Counted from the first letter of the stretch, positions 7,775 to 15,129 are shown. The stretch is 32,377 nt of DNA from an uncultured Eubacteriales bacterium (GCA_902794055.1 CADBGC010000025.1:1-32377); one strand, 5' to 3'. Notes: generated by a model from the sequence alone, not told the origin. A program made the numbers and translations.

Positions 7775-8170
7775 ATGGCAGGAATTTTGGAAGCTCTCAG
7801 AAACCTTTTCTCAAAAAAGGGAAATCAAGCGGAGCAGGCGGTAAACCATGCGGCGAATGCGGTCGAGAACACCGCTGAAGATGTTAAGGACAAGGTTGGG
7901 GACGTTGTGGACGGCATCAAGGATAAGCTTCCCGATATCGGCAGCTTCTTTGAGTCCATCCTCGGCAAGCTCCCCATCGACGGCGAACTCGGCGATCAGG
8001 TAAACGAGGTCATCGGCTCAGTGCGTTCCTCCGCTCCCGCGGATGCGGATGTTCGCAGCATCGGCGGCAGCATCATCGAGGCGCTCACCGCGAAATTCGG
8101 CCTTGAAGGCCTGATCGGCGAGAAGATAAAGGCGGTTATCGAATTTATCAAATCAAAGCTCCCCATCTGA
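7775..8170 (+). CDS. Small soluble protein of unknown function
   Basis: A 131-residue protein with its own promoter, a good AAAGGAGA site and a strong terminator, so it is a monocistronic gene. The start at 7775 (MAGILEALRNLFSKKG) is decided by that site. The N-terminal half is amphipathic and charged, with regularly spaced Ala and Val in AVNHAANAVENTAEDVKDKV, and reads like a long helix related in style to LEA or CsbD-like stress proteins. The C-terminal half has repeated small helical pieces: FFESILGKLPI near the middle and VIEFIKSKLPI at the very end form an internal near-repeat. There are no cysteines, membrane segments or signal peptide. I do not recognise the family; a stress-related or DNA/envelope-associated role is only a guess. 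Confidence 0.8.
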   Translation: MAGILEALRNLFSKKGNQAEQAVNHAANAVENTAEDVKDKVGDVVDGIKDKLPDIGSFFESILGKLPIDGELGDQVNEVIGSVRSSAPADADVRSIGGSIIEALTAKFGLEGLIGEKIKAVIEFIKSKLPI

Positions 8171-8196
8171 GAAAAAACAGAACAGACAAAAACGAA

Positions 8197-8232
8197 AAAA
8201 TGCTTCGGCGGTTCGCTGCCGAAGCATTTTTG
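8197..8232. terminator. Bidirectional terminator
   Basis: AAAATGCTTCGGC (8197-8209) pairs with GCCGAAGCATTTT (8218-8230) around an 8-base loop, with A- and T-runs on either side. It can end both the rightward gene at 7775 and the leftward XRE gene at 8254. Confidence 0.88.
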
Positions 8233-8253
8233 ATATGGCGCTTATTGCAAAAA

Positions 8254-8586
8254 TCATTCATCCGTGCGGATTCCGTCTATCATATCGGCAAGCATTTTCA
8301 TTTGATCGGGCTTGAGCCGCTTCACGACCTTTTGCTCATTTCTATAATATGTAACGGTATTTTTCTGCTGCTCGCTGCATGCGCCTGCATCATCGGTTTC
8401 GCCGAGCAGGTATTCCACCGTCGTTCCGAGATCGACGGCAAAGGCTTCAAGGTATTCGCGGGGAATGCTCGTTCCGCTTGATCGAACGGATTTAAGATAA
8501 TAGCGCGGCCTGCCGACGAGGGCGCAAAGATAGGTCAGCGTTTTGCCCTGCGCCTTTGCAAGCTCGGTTATTCTATCCGTATTCAA
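8254..8586 (-). CDS. XRE/Cro-family DNA-binding protein
   Basis: A 110-residue repressor-like protein. The first two thirds form an XRE helix-turn-helix domain: ITELAKAQGKTLTYLCALVGRPRYYLKSV, then PREYLEAFAVDLGTTVEYLLGET. This is a variant in which the second helix reads LCALVGRPRYYL rather than the usual QEELA. The C-terminal part (KQKVVKRLKP-type sequence ending GIRTDE) is a short helical tail. The start is taken as TTG at 8586 because GGAGGA lies 7 bases upstream on this strand. The GTG at 8601 would place that same site inside the coding region. The gene diverges from an AT-rich membrane-protein gene, and inverted TGTCA/TGACA sequences in the gap are likely operators, so it probably controls both. 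Confidence 0.85.
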   Translation of the reverse strand: MNTDRITELAKAQGKTLTYLCALVGRPRYYLKSVRSSGTSIPREYLEAFAVDLGTTVEYLLGETDDAGACSEQQKNTVTYYRNEQKVVKRLKPDQMKMLADMIDGIRTDE

Positions 8587-8631
8587 TGAACATTCCTCCA
8601 CAATATATTGTCACAAAATAGAAGAAACAAG

Positions 8632-8660
8632 TTGACAATATCACAAATGTGGCATATAAT
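8632..8660 (+). promoter_or_regulatory. Consensus sigma-A promoter of the AT-rich membrane-protein gene
   Basis: TTGACA (8632-8637), a 17-base spacer and TATAAT (8655-8660): a perfect consensus match on the plus strand, predicting a start near 8667. Such a strong promoter beside a divergent XRE gene suggests that it is normally repressed. Confidence 0.85.
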
Positions 8661-8677
8661 GTCATCACAGCATGACA
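8660..8677. promoter_or_regulatory. Candidate operator over the transcription start
   Basis: TGTCAT (8660-8665) and ATGACA (8672-8677) form a perfect 6-bp dyad with a 6-base centre, placed exactly over the predicted start. A second dyad, ATTGTCA (8607-8613) with TGACAAT (8633-8639), overlaps the -35 box. Both use the same TGTCA half-site, which fits binding by the XRE protein at 8254. This is inference from position and symmetry. Confidence 0.5.
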
Positions 8678-8778
8678 ACACCACATACCCGCAGCTAAAT
8701 AGCGGCGGGGTAATCGTATATTTGTTTCAGCAATCGCATTATACCATTGCGCTTGTGGTGTTGTCAATGGTTTTTTAT
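8673..8778 (+). ncRNA. Candidate structured leader RNA (three-way junction, U-rich tail)
   Basis: The leader from the 8632-8660 promoter can form a closing stem of 13 perfect pairs: TGACAACACCACA at 8673-8685 with 8754-8766. Inside are a hairpin with arms 8688-8696 and 8701-8709 (8 pairs, one A-G mismatch, AAAT loop) and a GCAAT/ATTGC hairpin (8730-8734 with 8746-8750). The closing stem is followed by ATGGTTTTTTATTTT, just before the ribosome binding site at 8782. It could be an attenuator, a small RNA or a MITE-like insertion. I cannot tell which without folding and comparison. Confidence 0.4.
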
Positions 8779-8793
8779 TTTGGAGTTTTTCAA

Positions 8794-9255
8794 ATGTTGT
8801 TAGCAACATTGGCGCTTATACTATTATTGATACTATTTGTTGGAATGCCAGCTCTGCTTGGATCGCCGCTTGTGATTATTATCTTGGGAATAATCGCTCT
8901 GGTTGCACATATAGTATTAGTGTTGAAAATCATTAAGGATGACTATAGATCAAAAGGTGTAAAAACGGTTGGGGTCATTCTTAATATTGTATCCGCAATT
9001 ATTTGCTTTATTGCTTGGTTGGGCGCTTACATTATGGCAAATGTTCCCGACTATGCACATGAATTTAGTTGCGGAGCGATAGAATCATTTTTGGGCATAA
9101 TAATGAGTATGGGACCATGTATTATTGCGGATTGCATTGCTGCATTCAATGACGATGAACCGGGCGTTGCTATAGGTTTAGCGATACCGCTGTTTATAAT
9201 TGGCGGAGTCTCTGCTTATTCAACCTTGATTGAGGCTTTGGCGCTAATCAACTAA
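8794..9255 (+). CDS. AT-rich gene for a small polytopic membrane protein
   Basis: A 153-residue, very hydrophobic protein with four or five membrane segments (about 1-20, 25-48, 58-78, 93-113, 121-150). A short basic cytoplasmic-type loop, KIIKDDYRSKG, follows the second. I do not recognise the family. The frame is open from 8608, but codons before 8667 precede the predicted transcription start. The ATG at 8794 has GGAG at 8782-8785 with 8-base spacing, so I chose it; ATG 8767 lacks a site. Codon use (TTA, ATA, AAT, TTT) is clearly more AT-rich than in nearly all neighbours, suggesting horizontal acquisition. Paired with the divergent XRE gene it looks like a small regulator-effector module, perhaps of defence, immunity or mobile-element origin. 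Confidence 0.75.
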   Translation: MLLATLALILLLILFVGMPALLGSPLVIIILGIIALVAHIVLVLKIIKDDYRSKGVKTVGVILNIVSAIICFIAWLGAYIMANVPDYAHEFSCGAIESFLGIIMSMGPCIIADCIAAFNDDEPGVAIGLAIPLFIIGGVSAYSTLIEALALIN

Positions 9256-9287
9256 GCGGGCAGCCCGTGCTGCCCGCATTTCATTTT
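9256..9287 (+). terminator. Probable terminator after the membrane-protein gene
   Basis: GCGGGCAG (9256-9263) pairs with CTGCCCGC (9270-9277), a 6-base loop lies between, and ATTTCATTTT follows. The stem is strong but the U-tract is imperfect. It begins immediately after the stop codon. Confidence 0.6.
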
Positions 9288-9355
9288 GAAATTCCTTCGG
9301 AATTTCCACCTCAACTATTCACTTTTCATTATTCACCATTCATTATTCATTAAAC
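9281..9355. repeat. Intergenic TGAATAGTGAA-type repeat, reverse orientation
   Basis: GAAATTCC-TTC-GGAATTTC forms a palindrome, followed by CACCTCAACTATTCAC and further TTCAttATTCA units. This is the reverse complement of the layout at 218-303. It fills the gap between the convergent membrane gene and the SpoIIQ-like gene. Confidence 0.75.
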
Positions 9356-9362
9356 CAAAAGC

Positions 9363-10208
9363 TCACTCCCTCGGCTTATTAAAAGTTATAATGCTCTGCG
9401 GGTCAATAGGGCTGCCCTCGTAGTGCAGCTCGAAATGCAGGTGGCTTCTTTCGGCGCATTCGCTTATCGCGGTGTCGCCTACAAAGCCTATGATCTGCCT
9501 ATCCTTGACCCGATCGCCTGCTTTCACGGGCGGCTCATCCTTGAGGCTTGAATAAACGCTTATAAGCCCGTTCGAGTGGCGAATTACGACCGTTACGCCG
9601 AGCATATCGTCCGAATAAACGTTCTCCACCGTACCCGCGAGCACGCTGTAAACCTCGTCGCCCTTCTTTGCGGCGATATCCACGCCCGAATGGGTCATCC
9701 ATTGCTTGAGCGTTTCGGAATAAATAAGCGAATTCATAGCGAAAACGCGGATAATATGGCCATCCACGGGCGGCTCGAGCCTGCTTAGCTGCGGGTCGGC
9801 CGTGAGTTCGGGATGAGGCGTTATATCGGGTATGGGCGCGGGAGAATCCGCAGGAACGGCCGTTTCACGCGGCTTTGTGCTCGGCGCGGGCGTGATGTTT
9901 ACGGCGTAGGAATACGGGGTGCGTTCGGGTCTCGGCGTTTCAGCATTGCGCACTTCCGCGCTTGGCGAAGGCGAAGCTGTGGGCTTTGGGGTGGGCGTGT
10001 TCACGACCTGGGCGAGCCGCTCGTCGTCGCTTCTGCCAACGGGGGTGGGCTTATCCTCGCCGCCGAGAGAGAACAGCACCGCCGCCGCGATGCCGAGCAC
10101 GGCAAGGCAGGCGAAGGCGGAGAGATACAGCCCGTTCCTTCTGAAAAAAATCGCGGTGCGCAGTCTGAATGTGCGCATCGTCCATTTGCGTTCGGATCTT
10201 TTATCCAT
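9363..10208 (-). CDS. spoIIQ: SpoIIQ-like LytM/M23 metallopeptidase-fold protein
   Basis: A 281-residue single-pass membrane protein. A basic N-terminus precedes a membrane segment at about 28-47, a Pro/Thr/Ser-rich stalk (about 52-145) and a LytM/M23 domain (about 148-275). The zinc and catalytic residues are intact: His173 and Asp177 in HSGVD, His211 in IRHSNG, and His256/His258 in SHLHFE. This layout fits SpoIIQ, the forespore protein that pairs with SpoIIIAH across the intermembrane space during engulfment. Clostridial SpoIIQ keeps the zinc site, whereas that of Bacillus subtilis is degenerate. A sigma-F-like promoter upstream supports this, as does the presence of sigE-spoIIGA nearby. 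The start has AAAGGA 8 bases upstream. A general cell-wall M23 endopeptidase is the alternative. Confidence 0.75.
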   Translation of the reverse strand: MDKRSERKWTMRTFRLRTAIFFRRNGLYLSAFACLAVLGIAAAVLFSLGGEDKPTPVGRSDDERLAQVVNTPTPKPTASPSPSAEVRNAETPRPERTPYSYAVNITPAPSTKPRETAVPADSPAPIPDITPHPELTADPQLSRLEPPVDGHIIRVFAMNSLIYSETLKQWMTHSGVDIAAKKGDEVYSVLAGTVENVYSDDMLGVTVVIRHSNGLISVYSSLKDEPPVKAGDRVKDRQIIGFVGDTAISECAERSHLHFELHYEGSPIDPQSIITFNKPRE

Positions 10209-10265
10209 TTTTTCGTCCTTTCGTTATCGTGCATTTTTCGGGCGCTTGCCCGTTTCGATCGGATT

Positions 10266-10294
10266 TAGTTTGCCCGAATGAAGCGGCGGTATAC
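10266..10294 (-). promoter_or_regulatory. Candidate sigma-F promoter of the SpoIIQ-like gene
   Basis: On the minus strand, GTATA (10294-10290), a 15-base spacer and GGCAAACTA (10274-10266) match the sigma-F pattern GYWTA, about 15-16 bases, GGHRARMHT as I remember it. The start would lie near 10260, about 50 bases before the ATG at 10208. Sigma-F control is what is known for spoIIQ in Bacillus subtilis. Confidence 0.55.
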
Positions 10295-10334
10295 GCAAAA
10301 CGAAAGCAAACTTAAAGCAATTTCAAAAAAACGG

Positions 10335-10371
10335 CAAAAAAAGAGCCCCCGGAGCGGATCGGGGGCTCTTT
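10335..10371 (-). terminator. Terminator of the large secreted-protein gene
   Basis: A 12-bp stem, AAAGAGCCCCCG (10340-10351) with CGGGGGCTCTTT (10360-10371), has an 8-base loop. On the minus strand it is followed by a run of seven Ts (complement of 10335-10341). It lies about 40 bases after the leftward stop at 10412. Confidence 0.88.
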
Positions 10372-10411
10372 CGTTATAGGGTCAAAGGGTACTTGGTTTC
10401 ACTTGCTCAGC

Positions 10412-13400
10412 TCAGCTTGCAAAGCCGTGGGAAACGGGCTTTTCGATCACGGGAGCGGATGCCGCGCCGTTTGCGGGAACAAGCTTAAACAGCCTTACGC
10501 TGCCGTTGGTGCTCTTGCTGGTGGTGAAATAGGTCTTCGCGGCGTTGACGGTGAGGTAGTAGTAGCCTGCGGAGTCGATCTGGTTGTTCAGATCGCCGTT
10601 CTCATACTTCCACGCAACCGCAGTGTTGCTGGGGGTGAGGTACTCGGCGGAATCGAGACCCATGTACTTGCCGTTTGCAACATTTCTGAAGGTCCAGCCC
10701 GATGTCGCGTTGCCGCCAACGGTCCAAAGGATATCGTTCGCATTCACGCCTGCGCCGATGGTCAGAGTGCCGCCGCTGATCGTTACGGACTTCGCGGAGA
10801 GATAGCGGTTATTGGAGTAAACGGTGTTCCCAACAGCCTTATCGGTGATAACCACAACGTACTTCTCGCCTGCAACGGGAGCGGTAACTTCCACGTAGCT
10901 GTCAACAGCGGGAGCCGCGGTGGGCGCGGGGGTAGCTGTCGGAGCGGGCGCGTAGGTGGGTCTCGGAGTTGCGGTGGGAGCGGGAACGGCGGTGGGAGCC
11001 GCGCCGTTCTCAACGAGCTTATACATCTTAACGCTGCCGTTGGTGCTCTTGCCGGTGGTGAAGTAGGTGTTGGCGTTGCTGAGGGTCAGGTAGTAATAGC
11101 CCGCAGAGTCGATCTGATTGTTCAGATCGCCGTTCTCATACTTCCACGCAACAGCGGAGCTGCCGGGGTAGAGATACTCGGAGGCATCAAGACTCATGTA
11201 CATGCTGTTGCCAACGTTTCTGAAGGTCCAGCCCGAAGTTGCGTTGCCGCCGACGTTCCAAAGAATATCGTTTGCATTCACGCTCGAGGGGATGGTCAGA
11301 GTGCCGTTTGAGTTCACGGTAACGGCCTTCGCGGTGAGATAATGGTTGTTTGAATAGATGGTGTTTCCGACTGCATAGCCGTTGATAACCACAACAACCT
11401 TATCGCCGTATGCGGGGGAGGTTACCTCAACGTAGGAGGTGCCGCCGGGAACCGCAGTGGGAGATACGGTGGGAGTGGGGGTGTTGGTCGGCCTTGGAGT
11501 CGTAGTGGGGGTAATGGTGGGAACGGGGGAGTTGGTCGGCCTCGGAGTCGTCGTGGGGGTAATGGTGGGAACCGCGGTGGGAGCCACACCATTCTCAACG
11601 AGCCTGTAAAGCTTCACGGTACCGCTGGTGTTCTTGCTGGTGGTGAAGTAGGTCTTCGCGGAGTTGACGGAGAGGTAGTAGTAGCCCTCGGAGTCGATCT
11701 GGTTGTTCAGATCGCCGTTCTCATACTTCCACGCAACGGAGGTGGTGGTGGGAGCAAGGAATTCGGTGGAGTCAAGACCCATGTACCTGCTGTTTGCAAC
11801 GTTCCTGAAGGTCCAGCCCGCATTCGCGCTGCCGCCGGCGGTCCAAAGGATGTCGTTTGCGGAAACGGAGGAGGGGATGGTCAGAGTGCCGTCGCTGTTC
11901 ACGGTAACGGTCTTGGCGGTCAGATAGTGGTTGTTGGAATAAACGGTGTTGCCGACTGCGCGGTCGCCGATGACCACAACGTACTTCTCGCCCGCAACGG
12001 GTGCGCTTACCTCAACATAGTAGGTGCCGGAGGGAACCGCGGTGGGAGCGGGAGTGTTGGTAGGTCTCGGAGTTGCGGTGGGGACCGGAGTGGGGGTGTT
12101 GGTCGGCCTCGGAGTTGCGGTGATGCCGGGGGTGGTGGGAACAGCAGTGGGCCTGGGAGTTGCGGTGGGAACCACGGAGCCGCTTCCGGAGTAGGAAACG
12201 TTGTCGATCCTGACGCAGTCCGAACCCCTGTCCATGGAGCCGTCCTTGGTCATCAGCCACTCAAACTTATACCTGCCGTTGGAGGGCGCGGTGAAGGTGT
12301 GGCTGCTCCAAACCTCGTTGATGGTGCCGGAGAGATGGAGCTTGTTTACGCCGTTTACGTTGAAATCGAACCAGTCATAGTTGGATTCGCAGCTGTACCA
12401 GTAGTCGAAGCTGAGCTGCTCGCCCGCCGTCATGTTGATGGTGGTGCTGAGGATGGAGGTGCTGTCGTCCACGCCGATATTGCCGGACTGAGCGTAGCTC
12501 CTGCCATCGCCGTTCTGAACGGTGTAGGGATAGTCGCCTGCGGAAACGAAGGCGAGATTGCCGCCCGCAACGTTCAGAGCCGCCTTGAGCTGCTGATCCT
12601 CCTGAACGGTAACGTTCACGTTTGCGGTGCCGAATACTCGGCCGTTTACCATAACGGTGCAGGTGATGACCGCCTCGCCGAAATCAACGCCGGTTACGCG
12701 GGTAAACGCCTTGTTGCCGTCCACGGTCGCAACGGAGGTGTTGGAGGAGCTCCAAACCAGATCGTAGTTGTTTGCGTTTGCGGGAACGGTCTCAAAGTTA
12801 ATAAATGCGGTCTCATCGAGCATGAGCTGCATCGCGTTGCGGTCGAGCTGGAAGCTCGTGACGTTTACGTTCTGAGTGCTCGGCATGAGCTGCCAGGTGC
12901 AGTTTACCTGCTGCTCCGAGTCCGGATTGGCGGGGAACGCATCGCGGGAGCTCATAACGATGGGCCATGCGGCGGGGTTGGAAGTGTCGTGAAGACCGAT
13001 GCTGTTCTTCATAACGCGGATAGCGTCGGCAACGGTGGCGCCGTTCTTCATCTCGCTCCAGAATACCTCTTCATAGCGATAGTCGCCCCTGAAGGTAACG
13101 CTCTGGGAATAACCGTAAACGCCGGAAGCGCCTGCGGCGAGCAGCGCCCTACCGGTGGTGCCCTTACCCTCGCGCTTCATGCCTTCGCAGATAGCCATCC
13201 AGAAGAAGGTGTCGGAAAGCCTTCCGTTGATATGGTTCTGAATGTAGCGGCCGTCGATGTATGCCGCATCGCCTGCGTTGATCGCCCAACCGTTGTTGTA
13301 ATCCTCGGTGGTGATACCGGAATTGGTGGTGAGGCAGAGGTAGGAGGACGTGCCGCGCTGAACGCCGTGGCTGTCGTAGATAACAACGCCCTTGTTGGTA

Positions 13401-14011
13401 ACGTTTGCGGCGATGTTGGGGCCGGTCGCATTCGCGGTCTGGATCAGCGTGTAGGTGCCGCCGGTGGTGTTCGCGATGGACTGAGCCTCGGTCTTGTACT
13501 GATCGGAGAAGGAGCTGTCAATGCCGTAGTAGGGGGCAACGAGCAGCACGTTCGGGGAGGAGTGGGTGTTCACGGTCTTTGAGGAAACGGGCTCGGTAAC
13601 GATCTTGCCGTTTGCATCGTAAACCATGATGCCTTCGCTCTCGTCGATCGGCATGGCGCCATCGGATTTGAGCTCATTGCGCAGACGGTAGTTGTACGCG
13701 CAATACATGCCGTCCACGGTGAAATAGAAGCCGGGGTCGTTGTCGCCGCCGAGGGAGATGCTGTCCTTATCGACGTAGCGGGTGTTGAGCGCGGCCTGAA
13801 GAACCGTGGTGATTACCAGAGAGCGGTCAAGACCCGTCTCAAGGGCTTTTGCTTCGGCAGCGTTGATAACTGCCCACGTTTTGCTGAGCTTGCTCATCTG
13901 CCGTGCTTCGTAGGTGACCGTGCGGGCACCCTCGGCGAGGGAAGCCATGGGGATCACGGAGATGGCCATGATAAAGACGAGAGCCAGCGCGAGGATTTTA
14001 CGGGTTTTCAT
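10412..14011 (-). CDS. Large secreted caspase-like cysteine peptidase with Ig-like domain and three C-terminal repeats
   Basis: A 1,199-residue exported protein. A signal peptide (basic MKTRK, hydrophobic core, likely cut after SLA near residue 26) precedes a caspase/CHAT-like peptidase domain (about 150-350). Its candidate dyad is His215 in YDSHGVQ and Cys275 in MAICEGM, followed by the family's GA-x-GVYGYSQ strand. Next come a Big_2-type Ig-like domain (about 385-470), a beta-sandwich with paired Cys and Trp (about 475-640), and three repeats of about 130 residues. Each repeat begins YVEV, contains GWTFRNV and WKYENGDLNNQID, and ends TYFTT...VKLYxLVENG. TATPRPTNTPTP linkers join them. The ATG at 14011 follows GGAGG, whereas the frame's upstream ATG at 14041 does not. 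There is no sortase motif or S-layer domain, so attachment may be through the repeats. Proteolysis at the cell surface is inferred; the repeats' ligand is unknown. Confidence 0.82.
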   Translation of the reverse strand: MKTRKILALALVFIMAISVIPMASLAEGARTVTYEARQMSKLSKTWAVINAAEAKALETGLDRSLVITTVLQAALNTRYVDKDSISLGGDNDPGFYFTVDGMYCAYNYRLRNELKSDGAMPIDESEGIMVYDANGKIVTEPVSSKTVNTHSSPNVLLVAPYYGIDSSFSDQYKTEAQSIANTTGGTYTLIQTANATGPNIAANVTNKGVVIYDSHGVQRGTSSYLCLTTNSGITTEDYNNGWAINAGDAAYIDGRYIQNHINGRLSDTFFWMAICEGMKREGKGTTGRALLAAGASGVYGYSQSVTFRGDYRYEEVFWSEMKNGATVADAIRVMKNSIGLHDTSNPAAWPIVMSSRDAFPANPDSEQQVNCTWQLMPSTQNVNVTSFQLDRNAMQLMLDETAFINFETVPANANNYDLVWSSSNTSVATVDGNKAFTRVTGVDFGEAVITCTVMVNGRVFGTANVNVTVQEDQQLKAALNVAGGNLAFVSAGDYPYTVQNGDGRSYAQSGNIGVDDSTSILSTTINMTAGEQLSFDYWYSCESNYDWFDFNVNGVNKLHLSGTINEVWSSHTFTAPSNGRYKFEWLMTKDGSMDRGSDCVRIDNVSYSGSGSVVPTATPRPTAVPTTPGITATPRPTNTPTPVPTATPRPTNTPAPTAVPSGTYYVEVSAPVAGEKYVVVIGDRAVGNTVYSNNHYLTAKTVTVNSDGTLTIPSSVSANDILWTAGGSANAGWTFRNVANSRYMGLDSTEFLAPTTTSVAWKYENGDLNNQIDSEGYYYLSVNSAKTYFTTSKNTSGTVKLYRLVENGVAPTAVPTITPTTTPRPTNSPVPTITPTTTPRPTNTPTPTVSPTAVPGGTSYVEVTSPAYGDKVVVVINGYAVGNTIYSNNHYLTAKAVTVNSNGTLTIPSSVNANDILWNVGGNATSGWTFRNVGNSMYMSLDASEYLYPGSSAVAWKYENGDLNNQIDSAGYYYLTLSNANTYFTTGKSTNGSVKMYKLVENGAAPTAVPAPTATPRPTYAPAPTATPAPTAAPAVDSYVEVTAPVAGEKYVVVITDKAVGNTVYSNNRYLSAKSVTISGGTLTIGAGVNANDILWTVGGNATSGWTFRNVANGKYMGLDSAEYLTPSNTAVAWKYENGDLNNQIDSAGYYYLTVNAAKTYFTTSKSTNGSVRLFKLVPANGAASAPVIEKPVSHGFAS
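10430..12025 (-). repeat. Three tandem coding repeats (about 550-580 bp period)
   Basis: The three C-terminal domains of the secreted peptidase begin near 12020, 11440 and 10900 and are similar at DNA as well as protein level. The stretch around GTCGATCTGGTTGTTCAG recurs near 10575, 11115 and 11695 with few changes. The Pro/Thr linkers between them also contain short repeats. The high DNA identity suggests recent duplication or gene conversion. Confidence 0.85.
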
Positions 14012-14348
14012 TTTTACCTCCATTTGGATTTGTTTATACATAACACGGCGGCCGGAAACCCATATTCCGCTCGGGCCTCCGCCCGCCGCACCATATATCG
14101 AACAAAGAAAACACTAACATATTGATTATTGTTTGTCAATAGATAGCTCTATATTATTTATTTATACGATAAAATATATATGGCAAAGCGGCCGTGAGAT
14201 TTAAGAACAACGGGGCAAAGCGATGCGAAAAACGGAAGAAAATGATGAAAAAACGAAAGAAAAAAGTATTACGAATACCTTCGGGAAATGATAGCCGCAC
14301 TGCGATTTTATATCGATGCAATGCGGCGCTCATGCGGCGAAAGAAAAA
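14012..14348. other. Intergenic stretch upstream of the secreted peptidase
   Basis: About 340 bases without a supportable gene. The AT-rich part (14100-14180) holds the peptidase promoter. The 14194-14397 frame is a Lys/Arg-rich reading of purine-rich DNA with no ribosome binding site and runs through the GntR terminator, so I do not call it a gene. Confidence 0.6.
14111..14139 (-). promoter_or_regulatory. Candidate promoter of the secreted peptidase gene
   Basis: On the minus strand, TTGACA (14139-14134), a 17-base spacer and TAGTGT (14116-14111). The -35 box is perfect and the -10 box weak. The predicted leader is about 95 bases long and ends in GGAGG before the ATG at 14011. Confidence 0.5.
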
Positions 14349-14388
14349 GCGGGAAAACGGAAGGAGAAAGGAACCGTTTTTCCCGCTG
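14338..14388 (-). terminator. Terminator of the GntR-family gene
   Basis: AGCGGGAAAACGG (14349-14361) pairs with CCGTTTTTCCCGCT (14375-14388), with one bulged base. On the minus strand it is followed by TTTTTCTTTC. It lies just past the leftward stop at 14416. Confidence 0.8.
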
Positions 14389-14415
14389 TTGTGCTAAAGC
14401 ACCTTTATTTCCAGC

Positions 14416-15087
14416 TTACGCCTGAAGAATCGGAGAATTGAGGGAGAGCACCTTGGTCTTTTCAAGATGGGTGCGAAGGATCGCCGCCGCAAACTCGGTG
14501 TCGCCGCTCTTGCATGCATCGAGAAGCTTATAGTGCTCCCCGCGGGACTGGCTGCTTACCTCGGCAGCGGAGTAGTAGGGGCGGATATAGCGATCCACGT
14601 TTGCATGGAGCTGCTCGATGAGCTGAAGCAGGAACGTGTTGCCGGTGGCTTCATAGAGCGCGAAGTGGAACTGGAGGTTCAGATCCTCGAGCTTGTTTGC
14701 ATCGGTTTCTATCTCGCACTGGGAGAGGATCTCGGAAGCCTTTTCGAGGCATTCTTCGGTCATAAGGGGGATGGCCGCACGGATGGCGCCCATCTCGAGG
14801 ATGATGCGGGTGTCCATAGCGTTCTCAAGCTCCTCACGGGTGAGCTTGGTAACAACGGCGCCGCGGTTGGGGTAGATGCGAACGAGGCCCTGAGCATCGA
14901 GCTGACGGAAGGCTTCGCGAACGGGGATGTGGCTCACGCTGAGCTGTGCCGAAATCTCGTCCTGACGAAGGGGCATACCGCCGGGAAGAACCCCGCGGAT
15001 GATAGCGGTGCGAAGTACCTGGAATACCCAATCACGAGCCGCCATTGATCGCTGCTGCATTTCCTCTGCAATGTCTTTAAGCTGCAT
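14416..15087 (-). CDS. GntR-family regulator, FadR/FCD type
   Basis: A 223-residue transcription factor. The N-terminal winged helix (about 15-78) contains LRTAIIRGVLPGGMPLRQDEISAQL followed by VSHIPVREAFRQLDAQGLV and the wing NRGAVVT, the standard GntR signature. The C-terminal FCD domain (about 85-215) carries the usual metal or ligand-binding set: an Asp in NAMDTRIILE, then His in LQFHFALYEATGN, GEHYKLLDA and RTHLEK. FCD regulators usually respond to small organic acids or sugar acids; the ligand here cannot be read from context, because no catabolic genes are adjacent. The gene has a perfect consensus promoter, its own terminator and a modest ribosome binding site (GTGAGAG). It is therefore monocistronic and could act on distant genes. 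Confidence 0.92.
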   Translation of the reverse strand: MQLKDIAEEMQQRSMAARDWVFQVLRTAIIRGVLPGGMPLRQDEISAQLSVSHIPVREAFRQLDAQGLVRIYPNRGAVVTKLTREELENAMDTRIILEMGAIRAAIPLMTEECLEKASEILSQCEIETDANKLEDLNLQFHFALYEATGNTFLLQLIEQLHANVDRYIRPYYSAAEVSSQSRGEHYKLLDACKSGDTEFAAAILRTHLEKTKVLSLNSPILQA

Positions 15088-15129
15088 AGTTTATCTCTCA
15101 CTTTCATTTAGCTATAGTGCTGTGCCAAC

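Noticed and set aside
8608..8793. N-terminal 62-codon extension of the AT-rich membrane protein
   Set aside because: The first part lies before or within the promoter, no ribosome binding site precedes the upstream ATGs, and the region is better explained as a structured leader.
11927..13582. A 551-codon plus-strand open frame and another at 10403-11311 opposite the secreted peptidase
   Set aside because: They are antisense shadows created by GC-rich codon bias of the real minus-strand gene. They show Gly/Val/Arg-rich low-complexity translations, no ribosome binding site and no recognisable domain, whereas the minus strand gives clear domains.
14194..14397. Small plus-strand frame rich in Lys and Arg
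   Set aside because: Purine-rich intergenic DNA with no ribosome binding site, no family resemblance, and it runs through the GntR terminator hairpin.
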